Position numbers and translations under genes: made by a program
Assembly: GCA_964555675.1 (NCBI GenBank)
Contig: CAZKTU010000147.1
Location: 1-15,858, forward strand
Origin: CAIWXH01 sp964555675
Lineage (GTDB): Bacteria > Chloroflexota > Chloroflexia > Chloroflexales > Chloroflexaceae
Direction of reading: 5' to 3'
Length of the DNA: 15,858 bases
Shown: in pieces, positions 1 through 8,144 of the stretch
How positions within the stretch are numbered: position 1 is the stretch's first letter
How the letters are laid out: every line of letters begins with the position of its first letter
Notes under the pieces: model-generated
What the model saw: the letters and a program-made list of their open reading frames with translations, nothing else
Databases searched by the model: none
What the model was told of the DNA's origin: nothing

Positions 1-1332
1 CGAGTAGTTCTGAATATAGTACAGGTCGTCCTCGGTGTTCAGGTGCATCGGCTTGCCCGAGCGCCCGTTGACCTGCCACCAGCCGGTGATCCCGGGCGGC
101 ACGCGAAAGCGCTGCCACTGCCAGGGCTCATACTCGGCGGCGATGTAGGGCATCTCGGGGCGCGGGCCGACTAGGCTCATCTCGCCGCGCAGGACATTGA
201 TCAGCTGGGGCAACTCGTCGAGGCTGGTGCGACGCAGCTTGCGCCCGATCCGCGTCACTCGCGGGTCGTCCTCTATTTTGTGGATCAGGTTCCCTTGCTC
301 ATCGCGGCGGGCCACCTCGCGCCAGCGGCGCTCGGCGTCGGCGTACATGCTGCGGAACTTGACCATCTTGAAGCGCCGGCCCTGCTCGCCGACCCGCTCT
401 TGCATGAAGAAGATCGGGCCGGGCGACTCGAGCTTGATCAGCACGGCGATCACCAGCATCACCGGCGACAGGATCAGCAGCAGCGCGGCGCTCGTGGCAA
501 TATCGAAGAGGCGCTTGAAGATGCGCTGGGGCTCGGTGAGGGCCGACTCGCGCAGGCTGATCAGCGGGATGCCGCCCACAGTCTCGACCGGCGTGCGCGC
601 AAAGGTGAGGTCGAGCACGCCGGGCACCATGTGAACCATCACCGGCTGCTGGAGGAGGGCCAGTGAGATGGTCGCCACACGCTCCTGCTGCTCGGACGGG
701 AGGGCGAAGATCACTTCCTCGATGCGATGCTCGGCCACCAGGCGCGGCGTCTCGGCCACGCTGCCCAGGCGCGCGACGCTGCTCGGCGCATCGTAGCTGT
801 CGCTGGTGTAGCCCGTGACGGCAACACCCGTCCAGGGCCGCCGGTTGAACTCCTCGGCGATGCGCTCGGCGGCGGCCGATGCGCCGACGACGAGGGCCCG
901 GCGCTGGACCGAGCGACGGCTCCGGGTGTAGGTGTAGGCCCGCATCAGCAGGTGGAAGATCAACAGGGCGCAGAGGTTGAGGACCGCGAAGTAGACGAAC
1001 TGCAGGCGCGACACATCGCGCACCGACATGTACAGCAGCCCCGCAAAGCTCAGCGAAGCGAGCACGACCGCGCTGACCAGCCGCCCGATCGCCTCGAGCA
1101 GGCTGCGGGAGAACAGCGCGCGCTGCGGCGTGAGCAGCAGGAATACGACCAGCCAGATCACCAGCACGCCCGCGTAGAGCTGCCACGGGATCTGCACTTC
1201 CTGCCGGCTCAGGTCGTAGCCCAGATCGACATAGAAGCGGATCTTCGAGGAGATGTACAGGCACAGGGCAGTAATGAGAAGGTCCCAGATCAGAACGCTG
1301 CCGGTAATGCGATACCTCAAGCGGTCGAGCAT
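1..1332 (-). CDS. Polyprenyl-phosphate glycosylphosphotransferase (initiating sugar transferase), C-terminus cut by window edge
   Basis: Predicted to transfer a sugar-1-phosphate from a nucleotide sugar to undecaprenyl phosphate, the first committed step of a Wzx/Wzy-type glycan. The frame is open from ATG at 1332 to base 1 (444 codons, no stop), so only the end is missing, probably about 20-30 residues by comparison with the family. Four hydrophobic segments lie at about 12-28, 50-68, 85-102 and 112-130. A nucleotide-binding-like middle domain follows (about 143-260, starting RALVVGASA). The bacterial sugar transferase domain begins at KRLFDIATSAALLLILSP (273-290), whose proline fits the family's broken membrane helix. 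It continues with QERVG (311-315), FKMVKFRSM (321-329), the catalytic DE pair in LDELPQLINVLRG (371-383, D372/E373) and SLVGPRPE (386-393). This is a WcaJ/WbaP-like long form; the sugar used cannot be told. A weak AGG precedes the ATG by 6 nt. Family call very sure. Confidence 0.96.
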   Translation of the reverse strand, partial: MLDRLRYRITGSVLIWDLLITALCLYISSKIRFYVDLGYDLSRQEVQIPWQLYAGVLVIWLVVFLLLTPQRALFSRSLLEAIGRLVSAVVLASLSFAGLLYMSVRDVSRLQFVYFAVLNLCALLIFHLLMRAYTYTRSRRSVQRRALVVGASAAAERIAEEFNRRPWTGVAVTGYTSDSYDAPSSVARLGSVAETPRLVAEHRIEEVIFALPSEQQERVATISLALLQQPVMVHMVPGVLDLTFARTPVETVGGIPLISLRESALTEPQRIFKRLFDIATSAALLLILSPVMLVIAVLIKLESPGPIFFMQERVGEQGRRFKMVKFRSMYADAERRWREVARRDEQGNLIHKIEDDPRVTRIGRKLRRTSLDELPQLINVLRGEMSLVGPRPEMPYIAAEYEPWQWQRFRVPPGITGWWQVNGRSGKPMHLNTEDDLYYIQNYS

Positions 1333-1355
1333 ACAAGACCTACTATACTGATACT

Positions 1356-1396
1356 GACGGCGAATAAACCAGCTTACGCCCCAAACCTACGCCGTC
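1356..1396 (-). promoter_or_regulatory. Inverted repeat in the leader of the initiating transferase gene
   Basis: A perfect 7-bp inverted repeat (GACGGCG at 1356-1362, CGCCGTC at 1390-1396) encloses a 27-nt loop. It lies between the predicted transcription start (near 1425) and the ATG at 1332, so it would be in the 5' leader. No T-tract follows it in the direction of transcription, so it is not a classical terminator. It may be chance in GC-rich DNA. Confidence 0.3.
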
Positions 1397-1431
1397 GTAG
1401 ATCAGCTTACTGCTCCCGATCGAGCCGCGCT

Positions 1432-1460
1432 AGTGTACCATGGCTGATGGCAACAAGCAA
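1432..1460 (-). promoter_or_regulatory. Sigma70-like promoter for the initiating transferase
   Basis: Read on the minus strand, TTGCTT (-35, 1455-1460) is followed after exactly 17 bp by TACACT (-10, 1432-1437). It lies in the 246-bp gap 1333-1578, the largest non-coding gap in the window, and would give a leader of about 90 nt before the ATG at 1332. I see no good intrinsic terminator or small gene in the rest of that gap. The promoter suggests the initiating transferase can be expressed separately from the long upstream operon. Confidence 0.55.
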
Positions 1461-1578
1461 CGTTTAATGACGTGCGCAGCCCCAGATTCAGGTCCAGCAC
1501 CCTGAGGCCGGGCATACTCACGAGCGTCTCGCCACAAGCGATTTGCAGGATGGCCGGCCGGAGGGCTCGGGAGGACTA

Positions 1579-2340
1579 CTACCCCTTGCGGCCGGCGAGC
1601 AGTTGCGCCGCCACTAACGCGATGAAGCGCGGATTGCCGAGGACGTAGCGCTTCCACAGCCGCTTCGGGTCCTGCGTGAGGCGGAAGAGCCACTCCAGGC
1701 CGCTGCGCTGCATCCAGGCCGGGGCCTGTCGCACCCGCCCGGCGTGAAAGTCAAAGGCCGCGCCGACGGCGATCAGCGCCGCGGCCTCGAGCAGCGGTCG
1801 AAAGCGGGCTACGAAGTAGTCCTGCTTCGGCGTGCCCAGGCCTACCCAGACGATATCGGCGCCGCTAGTGTTGATCAGCTCGACTACGTCGCGCTCCTCC
1901 TCGGGCGTCAGCGGCCGAAAGGGCGGTGTGTAGACACCCGCGACCTGCAGCTCTGGGAAGCGCTCGCGCAGCCTGGCCACCAGGGTTTCGGCCACACCCT
2001 CGGCCCCGCCGTAGAAGAAGTGGCGGTAGCCGCGGGCCTGCCCACGCTCACACACGGCCAGCATTACATCGGGCCCATAGACCCGCTCGACCGTGTGGCC
2101 GCGCAGACGCCCTAGCCAGACGAGCGGCATGCCGTCGGGGGTGGCCATACCCGCGCCATTGACGATTGCGGCCAGCTCGGGGGCGTCGTGGCACTCGAGC
2201 ACCGTGTGGGTCGTACAGATATTCACGTAGTGCCGCTCGCCCCGAGCGACCCAGGCATCGATCGTGCTGAGGGCCGCCTCGAAGGTCAGGGCGCTGATCC
2301 GCACGTCGATGACGGGAAAGCGTGGTATTGCGCCAGTCAC
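1579..2340 (-). CDS. WecG/TagA/CpsF family glycosyltransferase (GT26)
   Basis: A 253-residue inverting GT26 enzyme, full length for the family. Members transfer N-acetylmannosamine or a related sugar onto a lipid-linked GlcNAc on the cytoplasmic face (WecG for enterobacterial common antigen, TagA for teichoic acid). Family signatures are visible in order: NICTTHT (40-46), ATPDGMPLVW (66-75, with D69 at the place of the TagA catalytic aspartate), VYGPDV (87-92), GLGTPKQD (167-174), GAAFDFHAG (193-201) and the C-terminal EWLFRLTQDPKRLWKRY (216-232). The donor and acceptor here are unknown. The start is GTG at 2340, supported by AGAGGA (2347-2352) 6 nt upstream. It is the last gene of the tightly packed run, 15 bp after the preceding GT4 gene. 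Confidence 0.95.
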   Translation of the reverse strand: MTGAIPRFPVIDVRISALTFEAALSTIDAWVARGERHYVNICTTHTVLECHDAPELAAIVNGAGMATPDGMPLVWLGRLRGHTVERVYGPDVMLAVCERGQARGYRHFFYGGAEGVAETLVARLRERFPELQVAGVYTPPFRPLTPEEERDVVELINTSGADIVWVGLGTPKQDYFVARFRPLLEAAALIAVGAAFDFHAGRVRQAPAWMQRSGLEWLFRLTQDPKRLWKRYVLGNPRFIALVAAQLLAGRKG

Positions 2341-2346
2341 GATTCT

Positions 2347-2352
2347 TCCTCT
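2347..2352 (-). promoter_or_regulatory. Ribosome binding site deciding the GTG start at 2340
   Basis: AGAGGA on the minus strand, 6 nt before GTG at 2338-2340. It overlaps the 15-bp gap after the GT4 stop (2356-2358) and supports the GTG start for the GT26 gene. Confidence 0.6.
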
Positions 2353-2355
2353 TTC

Positions 2356-3540
2356 TCAGCGCAGCAGGCCTGCGTAGATCTGCTCGGTAAGGGCGGCGAT
2401 CCGGGGCCAGGTGTAACGCTCTTCGACCTTGCGCCTGCCGGCCGCCCCCAGCGCCCGGGCCCGGGCCGGGTCGGCAAGGAGGGCGCAGACCCCATCGGCA
2501 ATGGTTTCAGCCTCCTGGGCGACCAGTAGCCCGTCCTCGCCGTCGGCCACCACCTCGGCGACGGCCGGGATGGGGCAGCCGACGACCGGCTTCCCGAAGC
2601 TCCAGGCCTCGGTATAGACCCCGCCGAAGCTCTCCTGGCTGGACGGCACACAGAGGAGCGTACAGGCCGCCAGGGCGTCGGTCTTCTCTTGCAGGCTGAC
2701 CCCGCCCAGCCTGAGGATGCGCGGGTCGGCGGCCTCGGCGAAGGCCCGCTCGGAGTCCTTGACCGGCGGCCCGATAAAGACGAAGCGCGCCTCGGGATGA
2801 CGCCGCCAGACCAGGGGCGCGGCCCTGAGAAGCTGGCGAAAGCCCTTGTAGGCGTAGTGCTGGCCGAGGAAGAGCACCACCGGAGCTTCGTCGAGGCCGT
2901 AGCGCTTGCGAAACGCGGCCTCATCGGGGGCGGGCGCCAGCAGCGGCGCGTGGCCCGTCACCGCGACCCGCTCTTCGCGCACGCCCAGCCCGACCAGCAC
3001 GCGCCGCTCGACCTCGGTGAGGGCGATCACGGCGTCGGCCTCGCGGTAGAGGCGCAGGTAGGCCCTGTAGCGCCAGCCCACCCAGCGCGGGTGGTGTACC
3101 GGCGTCAGCACGAACGGAATCAGCCTCTTGCGCGCCAGGTCGAACGAGGCCTGGCTGAGGCCCTCGCGCCCAATCCGCACATTGTGGATGAGGTCGGCCC
3201 GCGCGGCGAAGGGGGCCAGATGGCGGCCGATGGCCGCCGCAATGGGGGGCAGGGCCACATCCATCAGCGGGTAGTAGAGCGGCAGGTACGGCGCCAGGGC
3301 CAGCTTCTCCCATCCCGAGTAGCCCATCCGGTGTACGGGCACGCCGTCCTGCAGATACGCCCGCGCCTCGCCGGGGGCCCGCACAGTCGTGCCCAGCAGC
3401 CAGTCGGTGCGGTTCTGGTCCCAGTGGCTGAACACCTGGACCTGGTGGGTCTGGGCGAGGTGCCGAGCCACCTGGTGGATGTGGGTCTGGGCCCCGCCGG
3501 TCGAGGGCGGGTAGGCCGTTGCAGTGTAGAGGAGCTGCAT
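2356..3540 (-). CDS. GT4-family (GT-B fold) glycosyltransferase
   Basis: A 394-residue retaining GT-B glycosyltransferase. The N-terminal Rossmann half begins MQLLYTATAYPPSTGG, with the usual glycine pair (15-16) near the donor/acceptor cleft and AQTHIHQVARHLAQ after it. The C-terminal half starts around VVLFLGQHYAYKGF (221-234, K232). It carries the EX7E motif in ESFGGVYTEAWSFGKPVVG (E303 and E311) that in this family contacts the nucleotide sugar, and ends with AVAEVVADGEDGLLV (326-340). It lacks a signal peptide and should act on the cytoplasmic face of the membrane. Its ATG (3538-3540) directly follows the TAG of the upstream GT4 gene (3541-3543), so translation is probably coupled. The sugar and linkage cannot be read from sequence. 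Confidence 0.94.
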   Translation of the reverse strand: MQLLYTATAYPPSTGGAQTHIHQVARHLAQTHQVQVFSHWDQNRTDWLLGTTVRAPGEARAYLQDGVPVHRMGYSGWEKLALAPYLPLYYPLMDVALPPIAAAIGRHLAPFAARADLIHNVRIGREGLSQASFDLARKRLIPFVLTPVHHPRWVGWRYRAYLRLYREADAVIALTEVERRVLVGLGVREERVAVTGHAPLLAPAPDEAAFRKRYGLDEAPVVLFLGQHYAYKGFRQLLRAAPLVWRRHPEARFVFIGPPVKDSERAFAEAADPRILRLGGVSLQEKTDALAACTLLCVPSSQESFGGVYTEAWSFGKPVVGCPIPAVAEVVADGEDGLLVAQEAETIADGVCALLADPARARALGAAGRRKVEERYTWPRIAALTEQIYAGLLR

Positions 3541-4641
3541 CTAGGTGCGACCTCGGCAGCCCGCCGCGCCGCGAGTAGCTCGGTAGACGGCGGCGGTCTC
3601 GCGGGCGCAGCGACCCCACGAGAAGGCCCTGGCGCGCCGGGCGCCCTCGGCCCGCAGGTGGGCGGCGAGCCCGGGCTCGTCGAGGAGGCGGCCCATTGCG
3701 GCCGCAATCTGCCCCGCATCGCCTGGATCGACCAGCAGGCCGGCCTCGCCGGCGACCTCGGGGAGCGACGAGGTGGTCGAGGTGATCACCGGGCAGCCCA
3801 AACTCATCGCCTCGAGGACCGGGAAGCCGAAACCCTCGTAGAGCGAGGGGTAGACCAGCATCGCCGCGCCCGCGTAGAGCTCGCGCAGGCGGCGGTCGTC
3901 GACAAAGCCCGCCAGCTCGACCCGGCCGCCGATGCCCAGGCGCGTCGCCGTCGCGGCCACATCCTCGCCGCCCCAGCCCTGCCCGCCGACGACGACGAGG
4001 CGCGGAGCAGCGGGCCGCATGCGGACGAGCTGGGCGTAGGCCTCGAGCGTGCGGGCGAGGTTCTTGCGCGGCTCGAGGGTGCCGACCGAGAGGATGTAGG
4101 GCGACGCCGAGACCGCCCCCTGGGCCGGGGCGGGGTCAAGAAACGAGCCGAGGTACACAGGGTAGATCGGCGTCGCGAGGCCCGGAAAGAGGCGGCGCAC
4201 ATCGTCGGCCGTATGCTGCGAGATCGTGAGCAAGGCGTCGGCGGCGGCCACCCCGCGACGCAGCCAGCGCCGCAGGCGCAGGCCCATCACCCGCGAGAAC
4301 CACTGCGGGTAGAGCGCGGGGATGGCGTCGAGGACCGTAACCACCAGGGGGCAGCCCGGGTCGCCGACCGGCATCGGCAGGGGGCAGTGGAGCAGATCCA
4401 GCCTGTGGCGACGAGCGAGCAGCGGCAGCAAGACCGGGGCGTAGACGAACTCCCAGAAGGCTACCAGGGCCTTCCGAGCGGCGCCGCCGCCGGTAGCCCG
4501 CAGGGCCGAAGGAGGCGCGAGGGGCACAAGCTCGACCTCGCCCGCGTCGCGCAGGGCCTGCAGCAGGCCCACGGCGTAGCGGGCATTGCCGGCCGCGTTG
4601 AACGCCGTGATCGAGAGGTCGAGGCCGACGCGCACACTCAT
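3541..4641 (-). CDS. GT4-family glycosyltransferase, mannosyltransferase-like
   Basis: A 366-residue GT-B enzyme of the compact GT4 type often annotated as mannosyltransferase in O-antigen clusters. Visible features are an N-terminal VGLDLS and GNARYAVGLLQAL (18-30), TVLDAIPAL (102-110), SQHTADDVRR (141-150), the donor-site GTLEPRKNL (187-195), and the EX7E motif in YEGFGFPVLEAMSLGCPV (268-285, E269 and E277), then SSLPEVAGEAGLLVDP (291-306). Its ATG overlaps the stop of the upstream membrane gene by 4 bp (ATGA, 4638-4641). GGAG sits directly against the ATG, too close to work well by itself, which points to coupled translation. It is only distantly similar to the next GT4 gene, so the two probably make different linkages. 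Mannose specificity is a guess from the subfamily look. Confidence 0.93.
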   Translation of the reverse strand: MSVRVGLDLSITAFNAAGNARYAVGLLQALRDAGEVELVPLAPPSALRATGGGAARKALVAFWEFVYAPVLLPLLARRHRLDLLHCPLPMPVGDPGCPLVVTVLDAIPALYPQWFSRVMGLRLRRWLRRGVAAADALLTISQHTADDVRRLFPGLATPIYPVYLGSFLDPAPAQGAVSASPYILSVGTLEPRKNLARTLEAYAQLVRMRPAAPRLVVVGGQGWGGEDVAATATRLGIGGRVELAGFVDDRRLRELYAGAAMLVYPSLYEGFGFPVLEAMSLGCPVITSTTSSLPEVAGEAGLLVDPGDAGQIAAAMGRLLDEPGLAAHLRAEGARRARAFSWGRCARETAAVYRATRGAAGCRGRT

Positions 4642-6122
4642 CTCCTGCGCCGCTCAAGCGCCTCGCGCGCGAGGGTAGCGACACACGCGCCGAGGATCCA
4701 CATCATGGGATAGACCAGGGCGATGCTGTTGTGCCACTCGGTGGTCATCGAGTTCACGGCGACGCCCACGATCGCGACGGCCAGCGCCACCGAGAGCGCG
4801 GCGAGATACGGGCTCTGCGAGCGGGCCGCCCCACGCAGCAGGTACATGCTCGCCACAGCCAGGATGCCTATATAGAAGAGGAGCCCGATCAGGCCCTGCT
4901 CGACCCCGATCTTCGAATACTGGCCTTCGATATTGATGATCGTCCCGCCGAAGCGGGTGGCAGTCTGACCGGTGATGGCCAGGCCATAGCCTGCGGGGTT
5001 CGAGACGATCAGCTGGAGCGTCGCGCCCCAGATCCGCAGCCGCTCGGCCGACGAGTGGTCCTGAAACGTAATCGTGTTGACGACCAGCACGCGCACGGGC
5101 GGGACGAAGAGCACGGTAATGAGCATACCCACCACGGCGACAGCGAGGATGCCGACGGCGAGCCGACGCGCACGCCGGCTGAGCAGCAGACCAATCAGCA
5201 GCAGTTGGGCCAGGCAGATGACGATGGTGAAGCGAGTGATCGTCAGCGCCAGACCCACCAGCATGACCACGAGGGCAACCAGCGCAAGGCGCCGCTCGGG
5301 CAGATCCCGGCGCAAGGCCAGGTAACCGGCCACGGGGAGGAATAACAAGAACGAGAGGGCGAAGGGCTGCGACGAGCCATAGACCGAAACGGCGCGCCGA
5401 AGCAGGCCCGAGTTCGCGCTGGTCCAGTAATTGGCCGGCAGCCCGAGCAGGTAATCGAAGGTCTGAAAGCCAAGGATCTCCCGGTAGTAGAGCGGTATCC
5501 CCGCCCTCACGTGTAGCTCGGTCGGGATAAACTGGCGCTCGATGATCCCGATCGCGGCGAGAACCAGCCCGACGACGAGCAGCACGCGCAGCACCCAGCG
5601 CGCCCGCGCCTCGTTCAGCAACAGCGTCCGGCCCACTACATAGGCGAGGACCGGCAGAAGCGCGTCGCGCAGGCCGTACAGTAGCGAGACGACGCCGATC
5701 CCGCGCACCATGGTAAGGAGGCTCACAAAGAGCACCCACAGGACATAGACGGTCATAATCATGTCGGGGAGGGTTACCACGTGCCGGGTCCGCAACGTGA
5801 TGCGCACCATAGCCCCGAACAGCAGCAACAGGAGCAGGGCCTCCTTCCAGGCCGAAACGGCACGGACCAGGCCGGCCGGCAGGCCGACGACCCCATAGAG
5901 GAGCGACATCAATAGTACGTGGGGCGCGAGCAGCACCACGTAGGCCATAAAACCAAGCCAGGGGCGCAGTGCAATCGTGACGAGCGCCGCCCCTGCCAGG
6001 AGCAGGCCGACGACGGCCAGCGACCAGGGACCAAGCAGCAGCACACTCGCGACGGCGACCGTTATCGCTGCCACAGAGCCGGCCACGGCCCCCCGGCGGA
6101 GCGGCTCACCTTGGATGGCCAT
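4638..6122 (-). CDS. O-antigen ligase/polymerase-like polytopic membrane protein
   Basis: A 494-residue very hydrophobic protein with about 11-13 membrane segments. The last cytoplasmic tail is arginine-rich. The region about 205-260 (IPTELHVRAGIPLYYREILG onward) and the later loop HSSAERLRIWGATLQLI followed by SNPAGYGLAI match the pattern of the O-antigen ligase/Wzy_C superfamily (an extracytoplasmic loop with a conserved H/R region, an R..W helix and an NP-G-G turn). Members either polymerise lipid-linked repeat units (Wzy) or move glycan to an acceptor (WaaL-like, and protein or cell-wall ligases). Sequence alone does not separate these. It is the only such candidate in the window and sits with the flippase in one operon. 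The start ATG at 6122 overlaps the end of the upstream GT2 by 17 bp and has only a weak GTGG upstream. Confidence 0.88.
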   Translation of the reverse strand: MAIQGEPLRRGAVAGSVAAITVAVASVLLLGPWSLAVVGLLLAGAALVTIALRPWLGFMAYVVLLAPHVLLMSLLYGVVGLPAGLVRAVSAWKEALLLLLLFGAMVRITLRTRHVVTLPDMIMTVYVLWVLFVSLLTMVRGIGVVSLLYGLRDALLPVLAYVVGRTLLLNEARARWVLRVLLVVGLVLAAIGIIERQFIPTELHVRAGIPLYYREILGFQTFDYLLGLPANYWTSANSGLLRRAVSVYGSSQPFALSFLLFLPVAGYLALRRDLPERRLALVALVVMLVGLALTITRFTIVICLAQLLLIGLLLSRRARRLAVGILAVAVVGMLITVLFVPPVRVLVVNTITFQDHSSAERLRIWGATLQLIVSNPAGYGLAITGQTATRFGGTIINIEGQYSKIGVEQGLIGLLFYIGILAVASMYLLRGAARSQSPYLAALSVALAVAIVGVAVNSMTTEWHNSIALVYPMMWILGACVATLAREALERRRR

Positions 6123-7092
6123 GGTCCACTCTTTTCACCGGCCCCGGGCTCTCGTAGTGGCCGCGTAGACCATCGAGCAGGCCGAGGGTGAACCAGATCA
6201 GCTTCTTCCAGCGTCGACGAATAGTGAAGGCGAGCATGAAGAACGCCGCCATGAACGGCAATACTACCACAAAAAAGGTGGCGCGCTCCCAGAGACGCCC
6301 GTGCGTTCGCACGATCAGCAGCCGATTGCGCGCCATCAGGTAGTGCTTCATTGGGCTAGTCGTCCCCTCGCCAAGATCGCGCCTGGTGCTGGACGACTCG
6401 CGGTGCCAGATCACACTCTGCGGCACACAGATGGCCCGCAAACCCTGAGCGCGGGCGCGCAAACACAGGTCGACATCCTCAAAGTAAGCGAAGTAGCGCT
6501 CGTCGAAGAGGCCGACACGGCGGGCCACGGGCGCGGAGATCAGCAGGCAGGCGCCGCTGAGGTAGTGGGACGCAAACGGGGTCGCCGGCACCCGCGAGCG
6601 TGGCCGCCCATCGCCCAGGTGGTGAGCGTGGCCGAGGGCCAGGGCCACACGCCCGCCTGCGGCCTGCACACGCTCGGGCTCGTCGGCGTGGCAGATGAGC
6701 GGTGCGACCAAGCCGGCAGCGGGGTTGGTCTCGCTGGCGGCGACCAGTGTTGCCAGGAAGTCAGGCGCTACGCTGGTGTCATTGTTGAGGAACAACACAT
6801 AGTCGGCCCCTGCGTCGAGCAGAGTCCGGGCGCCCAGGTTGCACCCCCCCGCAAAGCCCAGGTTACGCGCGGCCCGTACGACCCTGACCGAGGGGAAGCG
6901 CTCGGCAATGGCGGCGCGCGGATCGATGCTCGATGCGTTGTCAACGACGAGGATTTCCAGAGCCATGCCGGCTGTGTCGATCCGCGTCAGCGATTCGAGA
7001 CACTCCAGCGTGTCGGCGAGGCCATTCCAGTTAAGAATCACCACCCCGACCGTTCGCGGCATCATTGCCCGGCCCATTTCTGTCTGGCTCAT
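6106..7092 (-). CDS. GT2-family glycosyltransferase, rhamnosyltransferase-like
   Basis: A 328-residue GT-A glycosyltransferase. Motifs in order: VGVVILNWNG (15-24), VVDNAS (49-54, D51), LGFAGGCNLG (78-87), the DXD-like FLNNDT (101-106), the acceptor-side YLSGACLLI (177-185), and FEDVDLCLR (204-212) with the probable catalytic base aspartate, then VIWHRESSS. One hydrophobic stretch near the C-terminus (FFVVVLPFMAAFFMLAF) with a basic tail likely anchors it to the inner membrane face. The start is set at ATG 7092: it overlaps the upstream methyltransferase stop as ATGA, and the GT2 fold begins about 14 residues later. The frame stays open 122 codons further upstream, but that part overlaps the methyltransferase and is arginine/alanine-rich read-through. 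WbbL/RfbF-like enzymes add L-rhamnose; the sugar here is not proven. Confidence 0.94.
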   Translation of the reverse strand: MSQTEMGRAMMPRTVGVVILNWNGLADTLECLESLTRIDTAGMALEILVVDNASSIDPRAAIAERFPSVRVVRAARNLGFAGGCNLGARTLLDAGADYVLFLNNDTSVAPDFLATLVAASETNPAAGLVAPLICHADEPERVQAAGGRVALALGHAHHLGDGRPRSRVPATPFASHYLSGACLLISAPVARRVGLFDERYFAYFEDVDLCLRARAQGLRAICVPQSVIWHRESSSTRRDLGEGTTSPMKHYLMARNRLLIVRTHGRLWERATFFVVVLPFMAAFFMLAFTIRRRWKKLIWFTLGLLDGLRGHYESPGPVKRVDHGHPR

Positions 7093-8144
7093 CGCTCGGC
7101 CACCACGACAAGCTCTTCGCCGACGGGCCGGCCTCGGGCCAGAGCCAGGCCCTCGCGCAGCTGCAGCAGCTTGGCCCAGAGCTTCAGAGCCGGCGTTCGG
7201 CGCAGCGGCGCAGGCGCGGCCTGCAGTTCGCGGCTCATCAGGAAGAGGAAGTTGGCGCCGCGAAATGACGTGCGCGCCACGCGCACCCTGAGGCCGCTCG
7301 CGCCCACCAGGCCTGTCAGGGCGCCGAGCGTAAAGACCTGCAGATGGCGGGGCGGCTCGAGGCCGCGCCAATCCTGGCCGAACCGCCCATGGCCAAAGCT
7401 CTCTGCATTTGGCGTCACGATACTCAGCAGGCCGCCGGGCTTCAAGATGCGGGCGCACTCGCCCAGCAACTGAGCCGGGCGATAGACATGCTCAATCAGA
7501 TGGCTGAGCACGACGGCGTCGAACGATGCGTCGGGGTAACCCTGCTCGGCCAAGCCACCGAGGTGTACGGTGAGCCCGCGCGAGCGAGCTACCTCGACGG
7601 CATGCGGGTCAAAATCCAGGCCCTCGACCGACCAGCCAAGGCCGGCCATGCGCGCAATAAACTCGCCGTCGCCACAGCCGACGTCGAGCAAGCGGCCGCC
7701 GGGCCTGGCCGGCAAGTACATCACCTGAAAGTCCAGCAGAGCCCGCAGGTCTGGCCGCAAGCCCGTGAGCCGCCCGAGAGGCTGCGCGAACGAGGGCTCA
7801 GGCAGGGTATACCCATAACGACGCGCCAGATCGAAGCGGCCGATCCGGGCCGCAAGGCGGCGCACGACGCCCGCGGCGACGGGCTCAGAGCCATGGGTGT
7901 AATAGCGCTGGTAGGCTAAGCCCACATCTTCTTCGAGAGGGGCGGGATCAAGCCACAGCGTACGGCAGCCCGGGCCGCTGCATCGGCGCATTCGCCAGCG
8001 ACCGGGCGCTCCATAGAGCTTATCGGTCAGCTCGTCGTAGAGAGGCGCGCCGGGCTCGCCACAGACGGGGCAGCGGGGCGCCGGCGCCGAGCGGATCGAC
8101 GGCTGGCCGGCAGCTGCCTGCAGCGGAGCAGCATCGCCTGCCAT
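7089..8144 (-). CDS. SAM-dependent class I methyltransferase with N-terminal zinc ribbon (copy A)
   Basis: A 351-residue protein. The N-terminus holds CPVC (C25, C28) and a second cysteine pair in CSGPGC (C55, C60) that together look like a zinc ribbon, though the second pair has four residues between cysteines instead of two. The class I Rossmann methyltransferase domain follows: LLDVGCGDG (152-160) for S-adenosylmethionine, GLDFDPHAVEVAR for the acidic ribose-binding residue, then SFDAVVLSHLIEHV and ILKPGGLLSIVTPN. Substrate is unknown; a sugar or lipid-linked glycan is likely given the flanking GT2 genes. It is clearly paralogous to the methyltransferase at 9139-10194, sharing WRGLEPPRHL and the IEHV and TPN blocks. 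The ATG overlaps the upstream stop by one base (TGATG) and has a strong AGGAGGG (8148-8154) in front. Confidence 0.93.
   Translation of the reverse strand: MAGDAAPLQAAAGQPSIRSAPAPRCPVCGEPGAPLYDELTDKLYGAPGRWRMRRCSGPGCRTLWLDPAPLEEDVGLAYQRYYTHGSEPVAAGVVRRLAARIGRFDLARRYGYTLPEPSFAQPLGRLTGLRPDLRALLDFQVMYLPARPGGRLLDVGCGDGEFIARMAGLGWSVEGLDFDPHAVEVARSRGLTVHLGGLAEQGYPDASFDAVVLSHLIEHVYRPAQLLGECARILKPGGLLSIVTPNAESFGHGRFGQDWRGLEPPRHLQVFTLGALTGLVGASGLRVRVARTSFRGANFLFLMSRELQAAPAPLRRTPALKLWAKLLQLREGLALARGRPVGEELVVVAER

Noticed and set aside
299..1336. A long minus-strand frame overlapping the initiating transferase
   Set aside because: It is the alternate frame of the transferase gene, whose own frame carries clear family motifs and stays open to the window edge.
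1540..1578. GGCCGGCC palindrome after the GT26 stop as a terminator
   Set aside because: The stem is short and no T-run follows in the transcribed direction.
1430..1693. A possible small gene reaching from the gap into the GT26 gene
   Set aside because: More than 100 bp lies over the GT26 C-terminus in another frame, composition is shadow-like, and it covers the predicted promoter.
2689..4713. A very long open frame on the plus strand opposite both GT4 genes
   Set aside because: It is antisense to two well-supported glycosyltransferases, has the low-complexity R/G/A/Q/H-rich composition of GC-rich shadow frames, and shows no recognisable domain.
7093..7458. A 122-codon N-terminal extension of the GT2 at 6106-7092
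   Set aside because: It lies wholly over the methyltransferase gene, is arginine/proline-rich, and the ATGA overlap at 7089-7092 is the expected start.
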